DNA of 64,000 nt from Camarhynchus parvulus (lineage: Eukaryota; Chordata; Aves; Passeriformes; Thraupidae), in contig NC_044572.1 in assembly GCF_901933205.1 (NCBI RefSeq), positions 76,319,465 to 76,383,464 of the forward strand, written 5' to 3'. The first letter of the stretch is position 1. Each line of letters opens with the position of its first letter. Both the position numbers and the translations under genes were made by a program. Positions 24,202 through 37,267 of the stretch are shown here, in pieces. Below the pieces are notes generated by a model that ran no database searches, had not been told where the DNA came from, and saw only the letters and a program-made list of their open reading frames with translations.

Positions 24202-26499
24202 ATTGAAAGGTTTGACACACAAAAGATTCCTTTGATACTAAAAGATACCACCTCATTAACAAAATAATTGTCATGCAGGTAATCCTCATACCATTCCTTA
24301 GAAAGATCACCTTTCTAAAAAGTCTGTTTTTTCCCATCAGTTTTTATTTTTAAATAATTTCCCTTTTTTGTATCTCTGACAGAAACTTGATAAGTGGCCT
24401 TGAGATGACAAAGCTACACATATGTTATGAACTGGAAGAAAAGTTATTTTCCTTTTTATCTCTTTAGTGACATTCATTAGTGTAAGCAGCTTTTTGTGTC
24501 CTTTGTAAAGTTAATGGATTGCTGCAAAGGAAATCCTTTACTTTGTTAAAATCCACTTCTCAGCACTATACTTTCCCTATTTGTGAGGGAAAGACCAAAC
24601 ACAGTACAGACTTTAAATGAAGGTCGCCATTAGATGTTAGATATAAAGCACAGAACAAAAAGATGAAGAAGAAAAGATAAACTGTACAAAAGGGTAAGAT
24701 TTGTTAGGAAGTTAAGCCACTGAAAGGAAGGAAAAATAAGCAGGTTTTCTAACTTGTAAGAAAAGAAAATGAAGAATGTACTCAGTGAGTTCTAAGGCAA
24801 GTCATTATTTTATTATTGCATAAATAATTATATGCACTTCCTCTATTCCTTATAAACTGAGCTATTATGATAAATCCACTGAAATAAGAAAAGTACTGGA
24901 CAAAAGTAGAATAGTGGTATGCATTTCTACACCCGTGTCAAGGACATACTTGAGAGATACAAGGAATTATTTACCTCTTGTAAAGATACAGGGAATTATT
25001 TACCTCTTCTGCCTAAAATCAGTGTAAAAGAATTATCTGAAATAAGAAAATAAGAATCCTATATCTCATATTCTTCCATACTTCTAATTTCACGGGATAG
25101 AAACCTCTAATAATGGGGCCTCTTATTGCTGTTGCTGTTCCTGATCTGTTGTAGTTGACCAGGGTTTTCTTGAAGTTCTTTCTTCACGTCAATAATTTCT
25201 TCCTTCATTTTGAAGCTATCAGATCTGAAAGATACCTGTGCATGGAAGAGAACATCTTCTTCTTAAAAGGAGCTTCATATGTGATTTATTCAATGTCAAA
25301 AATTGTACAGAAGGAGCAAAGACAACCACAGGTTACTTACAGGTGTATGTATTTTTAAAAAGCTTTTATAATTTGGTTTTATTCAATATATAATATTCAA
25401 TGTATAATAAAAACATAGGATGATGCAGTGGCTGATACTTAATAAATGAAAAAGGGGAACAGAAGAAAAAGCTACAGAGAGAAACAAAGTCATAGTAACA
25501 TAATCTACATGGAGATGCCTACATAATTACAAGGATTTCAAAATTAGCAGTATCCAAGCCAATAGTCAGCCAGACACACTAAGAGAGTTGTGGCTAACAC
25601 TCTGTTATCTAGTATTTGCACATTTTGAGATCAAAATGAGAAAATACACACTCTGTCACTAGTATTAGACTGACAGAATATAAAATATCAAAACTGGAGG
25701 CTTGATAGAAAGTCTCAAAAAAGAACAATGGGCTGTAAAATGTACTGGTTAACAAGCAGAATGAACCACTTGGCTAAAATTGGAAAAGATTAAGCTATTC
25801 CTATTTTCTAGCAAAGATAATGGATTTTCTTGTTTCCCTTAGGAATAAGAAGTCAATTTTTCTGATTGGAGATTGAAATGCAAACCCTAGGGACCCCTAG
25901 AACTTAAAGGGAAAAATCATTTTCCTTCTTTTTATTCCTTTTTTCCCCACCTCTTTTGTACAGCTCTCATTATTTAAATAAACCACATAGAGAAGATAAA
26001 ATAGTAGCTATGTTTTATTAAAAAAATAAATCATGACAGAAAAGTACTGGTCACAGAGAAAAATCAGCTGATTTTAGGGAAGTTTTATACAGTTAACTTG
26101 CAGAAGTGAAGGCAGATTTGTTCAAGTTTGTCTCTGTTTTCACCTCTTTGGCACACAAACCACACTGAATGCTAATATTTAAGAAACTGTAGGCTAACAC
26201 TGCAAGGTCCAAAATAAAGGTCATTTATCCACTCGGGGTTTTCTTTTACCACTTGGACTTTCACTTAATTAAGTTTTAGAAAACTCTGCATGATTTCGGT
26301 CTCAAGGTACGTTTATCTTATAATCATGCACCTTTGGGAAAATGCTTTCATTTGCTCTGCTTTTTGTACTGTTAGATTTTAAATTACAGTTTTTTCTTCT
26401 CAGCTGCAGTAATGAATCTTGTATACTAATCACAGCCTATAAATTAATGAGTCCTAGTTCTTCTGAAATAGATTGCAATAATATTCTCTGATTCCATGT
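24202..26499. other. AT-rich non-coding sequence, one short duplication
   Basis: Nothing is assigned apart from the duplication at 24956-25008. The segment around 24470-24550 has complex text and might be conserved, but there is no direct evidence. Confidence 0.55.
24956..25008. repeat. 24 bp direct repeat, period 29
   Basis: Copies at 24956-24979 and 24985-25008 differ at one position (gatacaaggaatt versus gatacagggaatt) and share 'aattatttacctctt'. They are separated by 5 bases. A small duplication by slippage is likely. Confidence 0.92.
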
Positions 26500-26855
26500 A
26501 ATGAGAGAATGGTTGGAATTGAAAAGGACATCTGGACATCATCTAGTGTAAAGTCCCTGCTAAAGGATGTTCACCCAGAACAGGTTGCACAGGATCACAT
26601 CCTGGCAGGTTTTGAGTATCTCCAGAGAAGACCCCAAGACTCCACAACCTCTTTGAGAAGCTGTTTCAATGCTCTGTAAACTCACAATAAAGAAGTTTAT
26701 CATATTGAGTTAGAACTTCCTGTGTTTCACCTTGTGCACATTGCCCCTTTTCCTGCCGCTGGGCACCATAGAAATGAGTCGTTCCCAATCCTTTTGACAT
26801 ATGCCTTAAGATTTGTTGTTAAAAGTTTCTCTCATTCTTCTCTTTTTGAGGCTAG
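26500..26855 (-). mobile_element. CR1 LINE fragment
   Basis: On the minus strand this is CR1 3' sequence. The plus text has 'gagagaatggttggaattga', 'catcatctagtgtaaagtcc', 'gaacaggttgcacaggatca', 'ggttttgagtatctccagag' and 'cacattgccccttttcctgc', all in the order of the reverse-complemented CR1 3' end and ORF2 tail. Similarity fades after about 26790 but can be followed weakly to 26855 ('tctcattcttctctttttga'). It is inactive. Confidence 0.92.
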
Positions 26856-27889
26856 AATGTATTTGTAATCGAGGATTAAATCATGCATGAGACTTTGGTG
26901 AACTTTTAAGCGTTTGGTATTCCACAGATAAACAGCTACTGTATTCCACTATTCCAAACTCAGAAGTCTGAAAACTAGACTGAGCAGTTCACAATGAGTT
27001 GCTAAAGGTGCAACATCCAAGAGCAGTGCATGTTTTATCATATCACTCTTAGAATACATTTCTTTCAGATTACAAATTTGTGTATCAGGTAACAGAACCC
27101 GCATGTAATGAAGTGGCTCTGGCCTGAAGAAAGTACTTTAAAAGTAAAATCTGAGCTTGGCCTTCCCACTGAATGCTTTTAAGTCTCTGGTATCCTACAG
27201 AGTATTTTGGGCTGAGGTGCCATGGAAGGTCACAATATCTTTTCCAAAATAGGCCTTTACCATGTTTTCCTACTTGCCGTAACACCTGCCCATCCCTGAG
27301 CCCAATCCTCTTGATGCCACACACAGTACTGTATACAGGACACTGTGTGACTCATGCTATCTCCCAGAATGCTATAGAAAAAGACAAGCAAAAAGAGGCA
27401 ATTTTGACTGCAAAGGAACCTTAAAAAATGCCTTCAATACTGAGCTGTGAGACCTCTGCTTGAGGGATTATCAGTCCCCATATGCTGGAGCTCGTTTCAC
27501 TGGGATACAAAGACTTGACTCAACTAAATAGAAAGCAGAACAGGCTACGTCTCCCTTACACTCTAAAAGTTTGAGTACACGCATGTCATAGGCTCCATGA
27601 ACTGTCTCTTTAGAATTTGACAGTGTTTGTTTGGATACTAGTAACAATAATAAGCTCCTGCAGTCTGGGAAATGGTTTTTAAGCAGAGAATAGAAGTTCT
27701 GCCTGTGTATTCTGCTTGTTTGTGTATATGTTAGTTGTACATTTTCCTGTCCAAAACCACCACAGCTAGTTGACATGGTCTCTCTAATTGAAGGGGTCAT
27801 GGGTGTCATGGAGTCAGGGAGCTTAGGCAGAGCTAGACCTGTGAGCAGTGAGTGCTGAAACATAAAATTACGTCGGGCATGTGTGCAAA
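26856..27889. other. Non-coding sequence, nothing assigned
   Basis: No gene or repeat family is seen. A 130-codon minus-strand frame (27471-27863) ends just before the LTR insertion. It has no recognisable domain, and I treat it as chance. Confidence 0.5.
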
Positions 27890-27894
27890 CAGCC
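27890..27894. repeat. Left target-site duplication of the solo LTR (CAGCC)
   Basis: This 5 bp copy is identical to 28574-28578, directly outside the TG...CA ends. It fixes both ends of the LTR. Confidence 0.92.
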
Positions 27895-28573
27895 TGTCCT
27901 GGGTTGACTATATGATGCTTTTATCCCCAAATCGTCTCATTGGTTTATGCTGAATAATAATAAGTTTTGCACCTTTAAGACTTGTTGCAGAGAGTGAAAG
28001 GGGGGAGAGAAGAATCGCGCAGTTCTTTTTTTTCTTCCCTCAGACATTGCACGTACTCCCCCGCATTCCTGCTCCAGGACTGTGTTGTCTGCGGACAGAC
28101 AGACGGCAGGACAGAGAGCTCTCCTTTTGCTTTTAGTTAGTTTTAGCTGGCTGAGGCAAAGAAGAGTCCCTGGACTGTGGTTTTTCTTTTCCTTTTCTTT
28201 GGACCTCTTAGAACCTGCTCTGGACTGAACACCCAGGGGAGCACCGGCAGCTCACACCTGTGGCCACCGGGCCGGGCTGGGCCTGGCCTGCGACAATTCC
28301 AGCACCAGAAGGACTGATAAGAGACTGAGTGAGCTGGGCTGCAACCCGGGGGGTTTTCTCAGTTGGTCATCTCTTTTAGAGCGGCAAGGGGTTTTATTGT
28401 TTTAATATTGTTAGGTTCTATTGTTTAATAAACAGCTTTTTTCCACTTTTCTTCAAGGAGGTATTTTCTCCCGGACTGGTTGTGGGGGGGAGGGGCCGAT
28501 TGAATTTATCTTCCTACTAGAGCCCCTCTGGGGACTCTCTCTCTCTCCCAAAATTTTGCTCTAAACCAAGACA
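27895..28573 (+). mobile_element. Solo LTR of an avian endogenous retrovirus (ERVL-like), complete
   Basis: The element is 679 bp. It starts with TGTCCTGGGTTGAC, ends with ACCAAGACA and is flanked by a perfect 5 bp duplication, CAGCC (27890-27894 and 28574-28578). TG...CA termini, short inverted ends (TGTC versus GACA), a poly(A) signal AATAAA at 28427-28432 and G/T-rich sequence downstream fit an LTR read on the plus strand. No internal retroviral region or second LTR is present in the window, so it is a solo LTR left by recombination between the two original LTRs. Five-base duplications are usual for class III (ERVL) elements. The family assignment is otherwise from general resemblance to songbird LTRs. 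CpG dinucleotides are well kept in the interior, which suggests a fairly recent insertion. Confidence 0.92.
28427..28432 (+). promoter_or_regulatory. Polyadenylation signal of the LTR
   Basis: AATAAA lies about 140 bases before the LTR 3' end and is followed by T-rich and then G/T-rich sequence. That is the order expected at the R/U5 border. A clean TATA box could not be pinned upstream. Confidence 0.7.
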
Positions 28574-28578
28574 CAGCC
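28574..28578. repeat. Right target-site duplication of the solo LTR (CAGCC)
   Basis: This is the second copy of the 5 bp target duplication, identical to the left one. Confidence 0.92.
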
Positions 28579-31500
28579 CGTCTAGGTATCGTGTATGCTG
28601 CTCATTCATGTGCCCATGGTGGCAAGGCAGCAGCGGCTCAGGTGGCCCAGGTTGCAGGTTTCCCTAATAGTAGAAGTTGAAGACAGGTTTCCCACTAACA
28701 AGCAAAAAGCGCAGTTCTGTCAAGTGTAAGCTGACAACAAGAGATGTAGAGGTTTTTTATGCACTCACTGCAAGCATAAAATGTGTTTCTGCCATCCTGT
28801 GGGCTTAAGAATAGGATAATACAACACTGTAGCATAAACAGGTCCTGTGAAGATGTCAGACTGGGGACTATCTCACCAGATGGAAGGTTTTTTCTCTACT
28901 TTTCAACTGAAGGGGTTTTGGATTGCTGCTCAGGGTCTTGGAAATAAAGACTTTGTACCTGGGCAGAAGGCAGAGAAGTGTACCTCAGAGAAAGCTGTCA
29001 AAAGGTAATATAGATGCAAGATTTTATTTTCCATGGCTCGCTCTTCTATTTTCAGTGCAGAATTATGGTTTTGATGTTCAAAACAGGCAAAGAAAAACAA
29101 AGTTACAGCGTAATGTTTCACCAGTAAATTTTGCTTCTAAAGGTCTATACATCCTGACCCTGACTTGCCGACTCAGATTCCAGGCTTGACTCAAAGCTGC
29201 CCCATTGGGATGGACATGTCTGGTAATGTAGACTCTTGGATACACCTATTATGAGCAGACTGGATCTGCTCACCCTGTTCATGTAGTATGAGACTGCTGC
29301 AGATCACTCTGTGAGGAATGGATCTTGTACCAGCTCTATTCTTATACAAATTATGTTTCTGCTCCCTACAGTAATGGGTCTACAGTGGGCAGTCCTTGTG
29401 TGAAGTGTGACATTTGTCCAGATTCACACTCATGTAATATCTATGCAATATTTCAGCCAGTAGACCATATAGGCAGAGAAAAAAAAAAAAACAGTCAGAA
29501 GAATAATGATTGAAATGTGAGCAGAAGTGAAGAATTTTATGTCAGACAAACATTACTGCAAGAATATTCATTGCCTTGAGATGTCAGGAAATCTCTGCCT
29601 ACTGCTGTAACTACTTTCTCCTTCAAACCACTTGACTATGTTTGGATCAATACTACTCCCTGAGGACAACGTAGTGAATTAACTAACTTTGCTAATGTCA
29701 GTCTTACTCTGTCAGCAGATTTCTCACTGTCTCAGAGAATGCATGGAGCATTAGTCCATGTGTGTGCTATTTCAATTATATTGAATTATTTTGGATACTC
29801 TCTGATGTAATTTCCAAAATAAAAGCCTTAAGAAAGGCTATTTTGTCAAAAGTGTCACGGAAGGTAGACCCAAGATGTCAAGCAAATATCATGCAGGTTT
29901 TTTTCATAAACATCCATATAGCATTCACACACTGGAAACATCAGGAGTGCTGATACTGTTAAACTATGCCATATATCTCTAAGACGTGTGAACAAATAGT
30001 CTTCCATTGAATGCTAAAAATGGGGAAATCATAGAAATTATGATTTTCTCTCCAAAATAAATTTTAACAAAAACAAAAGAGAACTTCAAACAACATCAAA
30101 ATCACATGTCCTTCATGTGAATAATAGCTATTAATATTATTATTGTATTTAATCGAATCCAAAGTGTCTGTGTAAATTAATAGTTGATAACAAAGTGCAT
30201 TGACTAAGAAATTAAACACTCAGAGTCCATTTAAACAGAATACCAACCTAGTTTATTCACCTGTAATGTCATAACAAAACAAAAATAATTAAACCTTTGG
30301 GTGAAACAGGTCAGTATTTCTCTCTCCCAACAGAGAGAGAAGTAAGAGAGTGTAAGATGTGATGTCCTACCTTAATCCTGAGCTGCAAGATCAAGGCTAT
30401 TACAAGGATAGGATCATAAAAAGACAGAAATTCAGACTCTGTCTCTGGAGGGAGAGACTCCACTTAATCAGGATGCATATTAGTATGAAAGCCATTTAAC
30501 TGAGAGATCTTTCAGATTTAAACCTAATAATACTGACAGTAATGGTCATTTAATGTCAGACATGTTACTGCTTGGTAGGTTGTCTAGGGGTATGATAGTG
30601 AACATTACACCTTTTGGCAGTCTCATGTTTGTTCTCACCTTCTTGCTAACTTATTAGCTCTGAAGCCTTCCTTTGAAAGCACACACTATGTGTAGGGTTT
30701 ATATTCCAGCTGCTGAGCTTCCAACCAGAAAACCAGCTGTTATCTGTATGTGTAGTCAGCTGTATGAAAGGGTTAAAAAAGACAAATCAAACAATACATT
30801 AGAGCAAAATTTACTTGTATTTCCCACACATGATTAATATGCAAACTTTAAATATCTTAATTTTTTTTCCATTAGTGAACACTGGTAGTAAAATTGTCAG
30901 GGCATTGGTAAATGTGCACATAACTGACATGCATTATTAATAACAGAGATACTCTTAGCACTGAGCAGGCTTTAGCTCCATGCCAGCTGCTGAACGTGTT
31001 TCATCACACTTTCATTTCACAGCTGCCTTCTTTACTCTCCAGAGGCAAAGAACAAGCTATGCCTCTGTTCAAGTGCATACCCTTGCCTATTCTGCTAGAA
31101 TGTTTATATCCCGAGACTGTCCAGCTGATCAGTTATCCAAGCCTTGAGACTGAGCACAGCTCCAGGTACACCCTGTATGTACCTCCCAGGTCATGCAGGG
31201 CACTGTGTGCACAAACACATCCAATGGGTTTGCTAACTCAAAAAAATGCTCTCTTGTCAGAGCTACACCTGAAGAGTCAACACACTGTTCAGGTATAGCT
31301 CTGCAGATGGATCACAGTTATCAGGCAGGAGACTCCAGAACCCATTTTATCAATATATATAAACTCCTCACCATTGGAGTCTCCCTGGCTTCTCGTCAAG
31401 TCATAGTGAAACTTTCTTACTACTGGTAAAAGGGAATTGGTGTTGGAGAGTGTAAAAGGGGTTTACAGATCTCTTCAATTCAGAAGGTTCTAGAGGATGA

Positions 31501-33709
31501 AAATGTTTCAAAATGGATGCAATAATTAACATCAATGTGGAATGATTCTAAGGTATTCATTAAAATTGGTTAATTCTGATTCACTTTCAACTTGCTCACC
31601 AGCACAGACCATGAAAAAGGGCATGAATGAGGCTTTAGTTGAATAGCTCTGTTGGTTGACTGAAGTCTCTGATGATAGATTATTTAAATATGCTATCAAT
31701 ATATTTCAAAGTATTATTATTTTTCTTTAATGAATGTTACATGTGTATTTAATGTTTTATTGTTATAACCTCTGCCTTTTATCAGTAGAGAAGTATCAAG
31801 TCACAGTAGTGTCTGCCATTCCCAAACAGGCTACAGGTGGCTGCAAAAAAAGAAAAATAATTGAATGGCCGAACTATGAATATGTGTATGCAATATAAAA
31901 TAATCCATTCCATTTCAGGAAATGCTGCTCTTTATGTCTTTGTTGGGCTGATTTTTTTTTGCTCCTGCTGTATTTATTTTCTCAATGAAAAGAAGATATA
32001 ATAGGAAGATGAGGTAAGAAAAATTAAAGAACATAAAAAGTGCCAGAAACTGAAAGATAACCCATTTTTCATAGAAATAGGTAATTAACGTGTCAACTAC
32101 AGTATTTTTGATGTGAAATCTAAAACATTTTTTAAAGTTGGAAGCATATATTTGTCTTTAGTACTTCCTATAATGATTATTTGATGCTGCCATTAATATA
32201 GGTGCGCTTACAACAACATACACTGGAAGCCAGAGATCTGCTTCAGAGTCAATTTGCATATGGAATATGTTTTGTACCAATACTGCTAGTTGAACAATTT
32301 CTTTCACAAGTATGCTTAAAGGCTGGGATATGGGTCTTAAACAAAGAAGGGAAGTTATTGTATCTCACTATTAATCTGTCATCTGTGGATAAAGATGCTT
32401 ATCTCTTTAGTAATATATGTACAGATCTAATAAAAAGAAGGTCACTATATATATGAGTAAAAGTAGTTTTCATAAAGGGATGCAAGACAGTGATTTGTTG
32501 AGATGTCAGATAACCCTGTTATCACAGGGAATTTCAAGAATGTTGAATAAAATGACCACTTCTGATTTTATTATTTTTATTTCCTTTTTAAAGCAGTGTA
32601 TTTCCATGTTACATGGTTTTTTTTATATTTTCCCAGTTGCACACATTATTGCGATCTCTGAAATTTTTAACATCTTTAAAGTGACTGGGTTCAAAGCAAT
32701 TATCCTTATGTTAACTATGGCTAGTAAAATAATCACAAAATGCTGAGAAATTTTTGAAAGTTAATGTATTTTCCAAAATTTGACCATGAATATTGTCTGA
32801 AAATGCAGTGCCTGTCATGAATCAAGTGTTGTTATACTTCTTTCATTTGCCAGTATCAGGACTGTGCTGAGATTCCAGTGTTGCCATGTGTATTTGGTAT
32901 GCACTCAGTTCCACTGAAGTGTCTGCTGGTGATACGAGGAAAAAACAGAGCACTGTAACTGCAGGCCATACTGAGAGAAAGGATGTGGGATCACACTGTC
33001 ACATCAAACACACTGGGACTGTTTCATCATGGCAAACACATTCTGTAGGCAAATACACTTGTGAAAAGGGTGAAGAAATCTCCATCATTGTCTCTTGACA
33101 GGTTTTTGCAATGAGCACATGAGAATGTGTCACACACAGTAGCAAACCTATGAAGATTAGAACATCAAGATTTAAAACTTTTTCTGGTGTGTAAAGAACT
33201 ACCAGAAAAAAACCTGCCTGAAATGCAATGGAACCAGTTTTATACATCCTATAAGCCCTGTGAAACATTCTGGCATCTTACACTATAGCTAAAAATTCAT
33301 CTTGCAAAATATCTGGCAGGAAAAGTTTGGATTTTGACTTGAGACAGCAGGCTAATTTAAGACAACGATTCTTTAAAAAAATTGACCAGATCTAAATGCT
33401 CTTCTTCACATATTCAACTTGAATCAGTGGTTATATTCTACTATTGCCATTGTCGCCATTAGAATGTTAGTCTAACATTCAGTGACTTCAAGGGTTTAAC
33501 TCAGGTGCTGGCCGTATTGTTGGCATTTAAAAACAGAAAATATCTAGCTATAAATATTGATCGATCTGAAGTTTGCCAAGTCTTGTGTAACAAAGTAAAA
33601 TACATATTTTTTAAAAGTTTGAATAAACTCAAAACCTTGTTACTATTGGTTTTTTTCACACAAATGACAAATGAATATGCAATTTTGTGAATTGTTTAGG
33701 GTAGTTTGT

Positions 33710-33727
33710 CTTAATTGATCAATTAAG
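33710..33727. repeat. Perfect 18 bp palindrome
   Basis: CTTAATTGATCAATTAAG is its own reverse complement. It contains TAATTG and CAATTA homeodomain-type words on both strands, so it could bind a homeodomain dimer, but AT-rich DNA also produces such palindromes by chance. Confidence 0.9.
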
Positions 33728-33964
33728 TATTTTTACAGTAAGATTAAAAGGGCAATGAGTATGCAAAACAGTGCAACAGACATCATTCAATTTACATTGT
33801 ATTTTGGTGGATAGGGAAATATATAGTATAAATAGAAATTGAGAAAGCTTCAGCAGGAAAAAAAATAGCAAAAGACAGCAGAGTAGATATATATTTATTC
33901 TCTTGATTCAGTTGGTAGAGAAACAAAAACATCTAATATAGATAATAAGAGGTCTTATTGGATG

Positions 33965-34020
33965 AAATTAATTGCACTTCCTTATAGATGTGCAAATTAA
34001 TTGCACTTCCTCATAGATGT
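33965..34020. repeat. 27 bp direct repeat, period 29
   Basis: Copies at 33965-33991 and 33994-34020 (aaattaattgcacttcct followed by tatagatgt or catagatgt) differ at one base and are separated by two. This is a short tandem duplication. Confidence 0.94.
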
Positions 34021-35139
34021 AAGCATGAAAAATATCAGATTGTTTTAGAGTTCCATAACTCAAGAATACTAGTACAGAAATTAAGGAGAAGGGCAAAAAA
34101 AAGGACGCAAAGGTGGGAGGGAAAGATATATGACTACTTGAGATTTGTGTATATTAATAAAATAAAAAACCACAACCAACAAAAGCCTGGGAATTAGGGA
34201 TGGCAAGGAACTAGGGGTATAGCTCCTGTAGAAGTCATCTACTGATGGGATGAGCAGGGTGTTTGACATATGGACAGGTCAGTGGGGTTATGCTTTGAAC
34301 GTGTAAAATGCAGTAAAAAGGAAGAGTACTTTGGATGACCATGTGCAAAGTGCCTCAGACAGGTCTTTGGGAAAAAGAAGACTTTTTTATTTTAAATTGT
34401 CTGCTCCCATCTGTAACAACAGCATAATACATACCAGCCCTTCATGTCACAGGGATATTGTGAAAATGTTTCATACCTGTGAAACACTTAAATATAGTGT
34501 AATTATTAGTTTTATGCAAAACCCCAGAGGTAGATAAATATTTCTGAGTTTATAAAGAGGTTGAAAACTGTGCAATAAATATAGTGTAGATCAACAAAAT
34601 GCACAAGACGAAAACAAAATGTTGAACAGCTGTTTGCTAACTAACCATTATCCTGCCAGCGTACAGAACTAAACACAGGGGAAAAGACCATTGCTACCAT
34701 ATAATTAAGATTGAATCAAGATGCAAATCTAATAAGCCTCTGAATTAAGAATATATAGGATCTTAAATATTATATTTCTTTTCCTCTGGGTGGTGAATGC
34801 TCCAGCACAAAGAATTTGTGTGCCATTTCTGAAGCTTTTTTCTAAAAACCTCACTGAGACAACAGTTTTCTTACTTTTCTTTTTCGTAACATTACATTGA
34901 TACTTAACAGGATACTAGCAATGCTATAGTCTTTGACTCCATCCAGAATATTGCTAGTTAGTCTGATAAGGAAGCTGATAATAAATGTTTAGCTTTTATG
35001 GAGACCAGAACAAGAGCAGTATGAAAAGCAATGCTTTGCTGGCAGATTTCACAGAATTTGATCAGGAGAAGAGCAGGGTTTGGAGTAGAGCATTTTCTGA
35101 ACAGAGCTATACTCTGCTAGATATGAATGCTTCTTCCCT

Positions 35140-35335
35140 ATCTCTTCAAGTGTGATCCCATTTTGTCCTAGGGACTGGGAGAGCCTGCTTAAAACCAATA
35201 TGTGAAGGGTAGATGTCCTTTCCTTGGCTTCTCCAAGCAGCCAAGCAGGGCTGAGGCCAAACTCAGGGCCCAGTGTCTGAGCCACAGGGATGGCCACCGG
35301 CCAGAGCAGTAAGACCCTAATGAAACCCAACAAAT
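35140..35335. other. Unassigned GC-rich island
   Basis: About 170 bases are much richer in G+C than the flanks ('gccaagcagggctgaggcca', 'ggatggccaccggccagagc'). Antisense frames cross it but have no domain. It could be an old LTR or other retroelement piece, or a small regulatory island. I cannot assign it. Confidence 0.3.
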
Positions 35336-37267
35336 CTTTGACTTGCTCGTGTAGTTGCTGAAGAATAGCCAGGGCTGCATATTTAGAAAGAGTACAACAA
35401 ATGAGCTTGTTAAGGTGATCATTCTTATTTTCTGTGTTGCTGTCACTCCCAGCTCCTCAGGAATTCCCTGAGCTAGAGAAAGCATGTTTTACAGAGAGAT
35501 AATGTCCCCATGAAACAATCCTCTCCTTCTTTGCCCTTCAAACCCATACCCAAATCCAAACCTAACTTGTATTTCTCGGCTTCTTTCCTTTCTAATAGTG
35601 CATTTATCCTGCTTTAGCCTCCAAAGCTATCCTCAGCAACACAGGACAGATGGATTCCTGCTCTCAGATAAGCATCCTGGAACCACCATAAACTGTAGCA
35701 TCAGCTCAAAATAACATTAAATACAAATAAATCTAGTTGTTGAGTTTAAGCAGGCCCAAGACCAAGAAGAAAAATTACGTTTATAATTTCAAAAGTCCTT
35801 TTTTATGTTTACTGAGGTTATGATTTTTAATGCAAACAGATGTCAATAGAGTTTTCTCCTTCAAAAAATTCAAAAAACTTATTTATTAAAAAAATCTTTG
35901 ATTTCCTTTAGCACTGTTCTCTGAAATAACTAATCAATTCACACTAATATTAAATTAAAAAAAGAAAGTCAGTCTGTCAGATGTACTCCTAAACAATTGA
36001 GATTTGCTAGGCTTTTAACAAAATGTCTTTCAGCCTTTCTGACATGGTGATGAGGAGCAAGAAATCTTGAGGTGGAAGATGCACTCTGAGGAAGAACAGT
36101 CCTTGAGTGAAGTCCCTGATGAAGGTTACAGCATGCTTTGAAAATTTTTATCCCATGATCCCTAGTGTTTATGCCTGTTGTTTGTATGGCAAATTCAGCT
36201 TAAATGGCCTAAAGTGTGAGTACAATGCAATGTTTTTCTAAATTTCCAGGTCTATTTACAATGCAAGGCAAATTAAATGTAAGATGGGCTATTCTGGGAT
36301 GATCACTAAAACTTTAAAAATAAAAATGTCTTTCAGGTCGAATTAAAAGAATAAAACTTTAATTAAAGATAGACAACTGATAATGAATGCATATATTATA
36401 ATGAATGCATATTTTTCTATTGAAAATACTTGAATTTCTAAGAAAGCAACAGGAAGACAGTGCTCATGCAACATTTACTTCTATTCACTACCTGACACAA
36501 ATCAGATGTCACCTTTTTGCCTCTTAGGAATGCCACAATTAGCAGACGTATGAACAATCAGTAAAAGGCCATCCTACAAAGGTGAAAGAAAAAGATTAAC
36601 TTGCATAATGTCTTCTCTGGAGACTTTGTAGCTATTTTGTAGCCTAAACAATCAAGAGTGATATAGAGCAGAAATTACTAAATCAAAGTTCTCCTGACTT
36701 TGAAAAGACTTTAGAGTTTGAATTGTATAATTGGGTATTGTTGAAACCTTGCAAGTAAAGTTTTTATCTTCTTATTGAAAACTCTAGGGAAAATGCATTA
36801 TTGAAAGAAACCAATGATTTCTATGACCTAATTAAAAATAATAAACATTAAAGAAATTGAACTGACAAGTTTTTTATAGAAGAACTGAACAAATAGCAAA
36901 AATAATGTAACTGTACAAAGAATTGCTGTTGAGTTAATCTCACATTAAAAACCTGTCAGGAACATGATAACTGGCCCAGATTTGCATAAACTATTTTAAC
37001 ATGAAATGCATTGTGCATATGTTATTTTAAATGGAAGTCTCAACATTTTTCTCTTTTTTTAAAACTTCTTTATTTTTATAGAAAGCACTTTAGTTCTGTC
37101 TCCCACTTCTTTAATGTTATGCTTTATCTGATTTCCCAGGGATCTTCTTTGGTGCTTTACTCCAAATTACAAGAAAACTAAACAATCAAAAGTGTTTTTT
37201 TTCATCTTCCCTACTGCTTAAAAAAATATTTGCATGATTCAGGGTTTTAGGTTACATAAGAGCTTAT
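35336..37267. other. AT-rich non-coding sequence, nothing assigned
   Basis: No gene or transposon is recognised. A 14 bp duplication (taatgaatgcatat at 36381-36394 and 36399-36412) is the only structure noted. Confidence 0.6.

Larger units (their letters stand above)
28579..35139. other. AT-rich non-coding sequence, nothing assigned
   Basis: No interspersed repeat or gene is recognised over about 6.5 kb. The frames present (for example 100 codons at 30996-31298 and 109 codons at 32417-32746) show no domain and overlap other frames. Two small sequence structures (33710-33727 and 33965-34020) are listed separately. Confidence 0.55.

Noticed and set aside
28000..28540. Possible CpG island or gene promoter
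   Set aside because: The CpG-rich stretch lies wholly inside the solo LTR, bounded by its target duplication.
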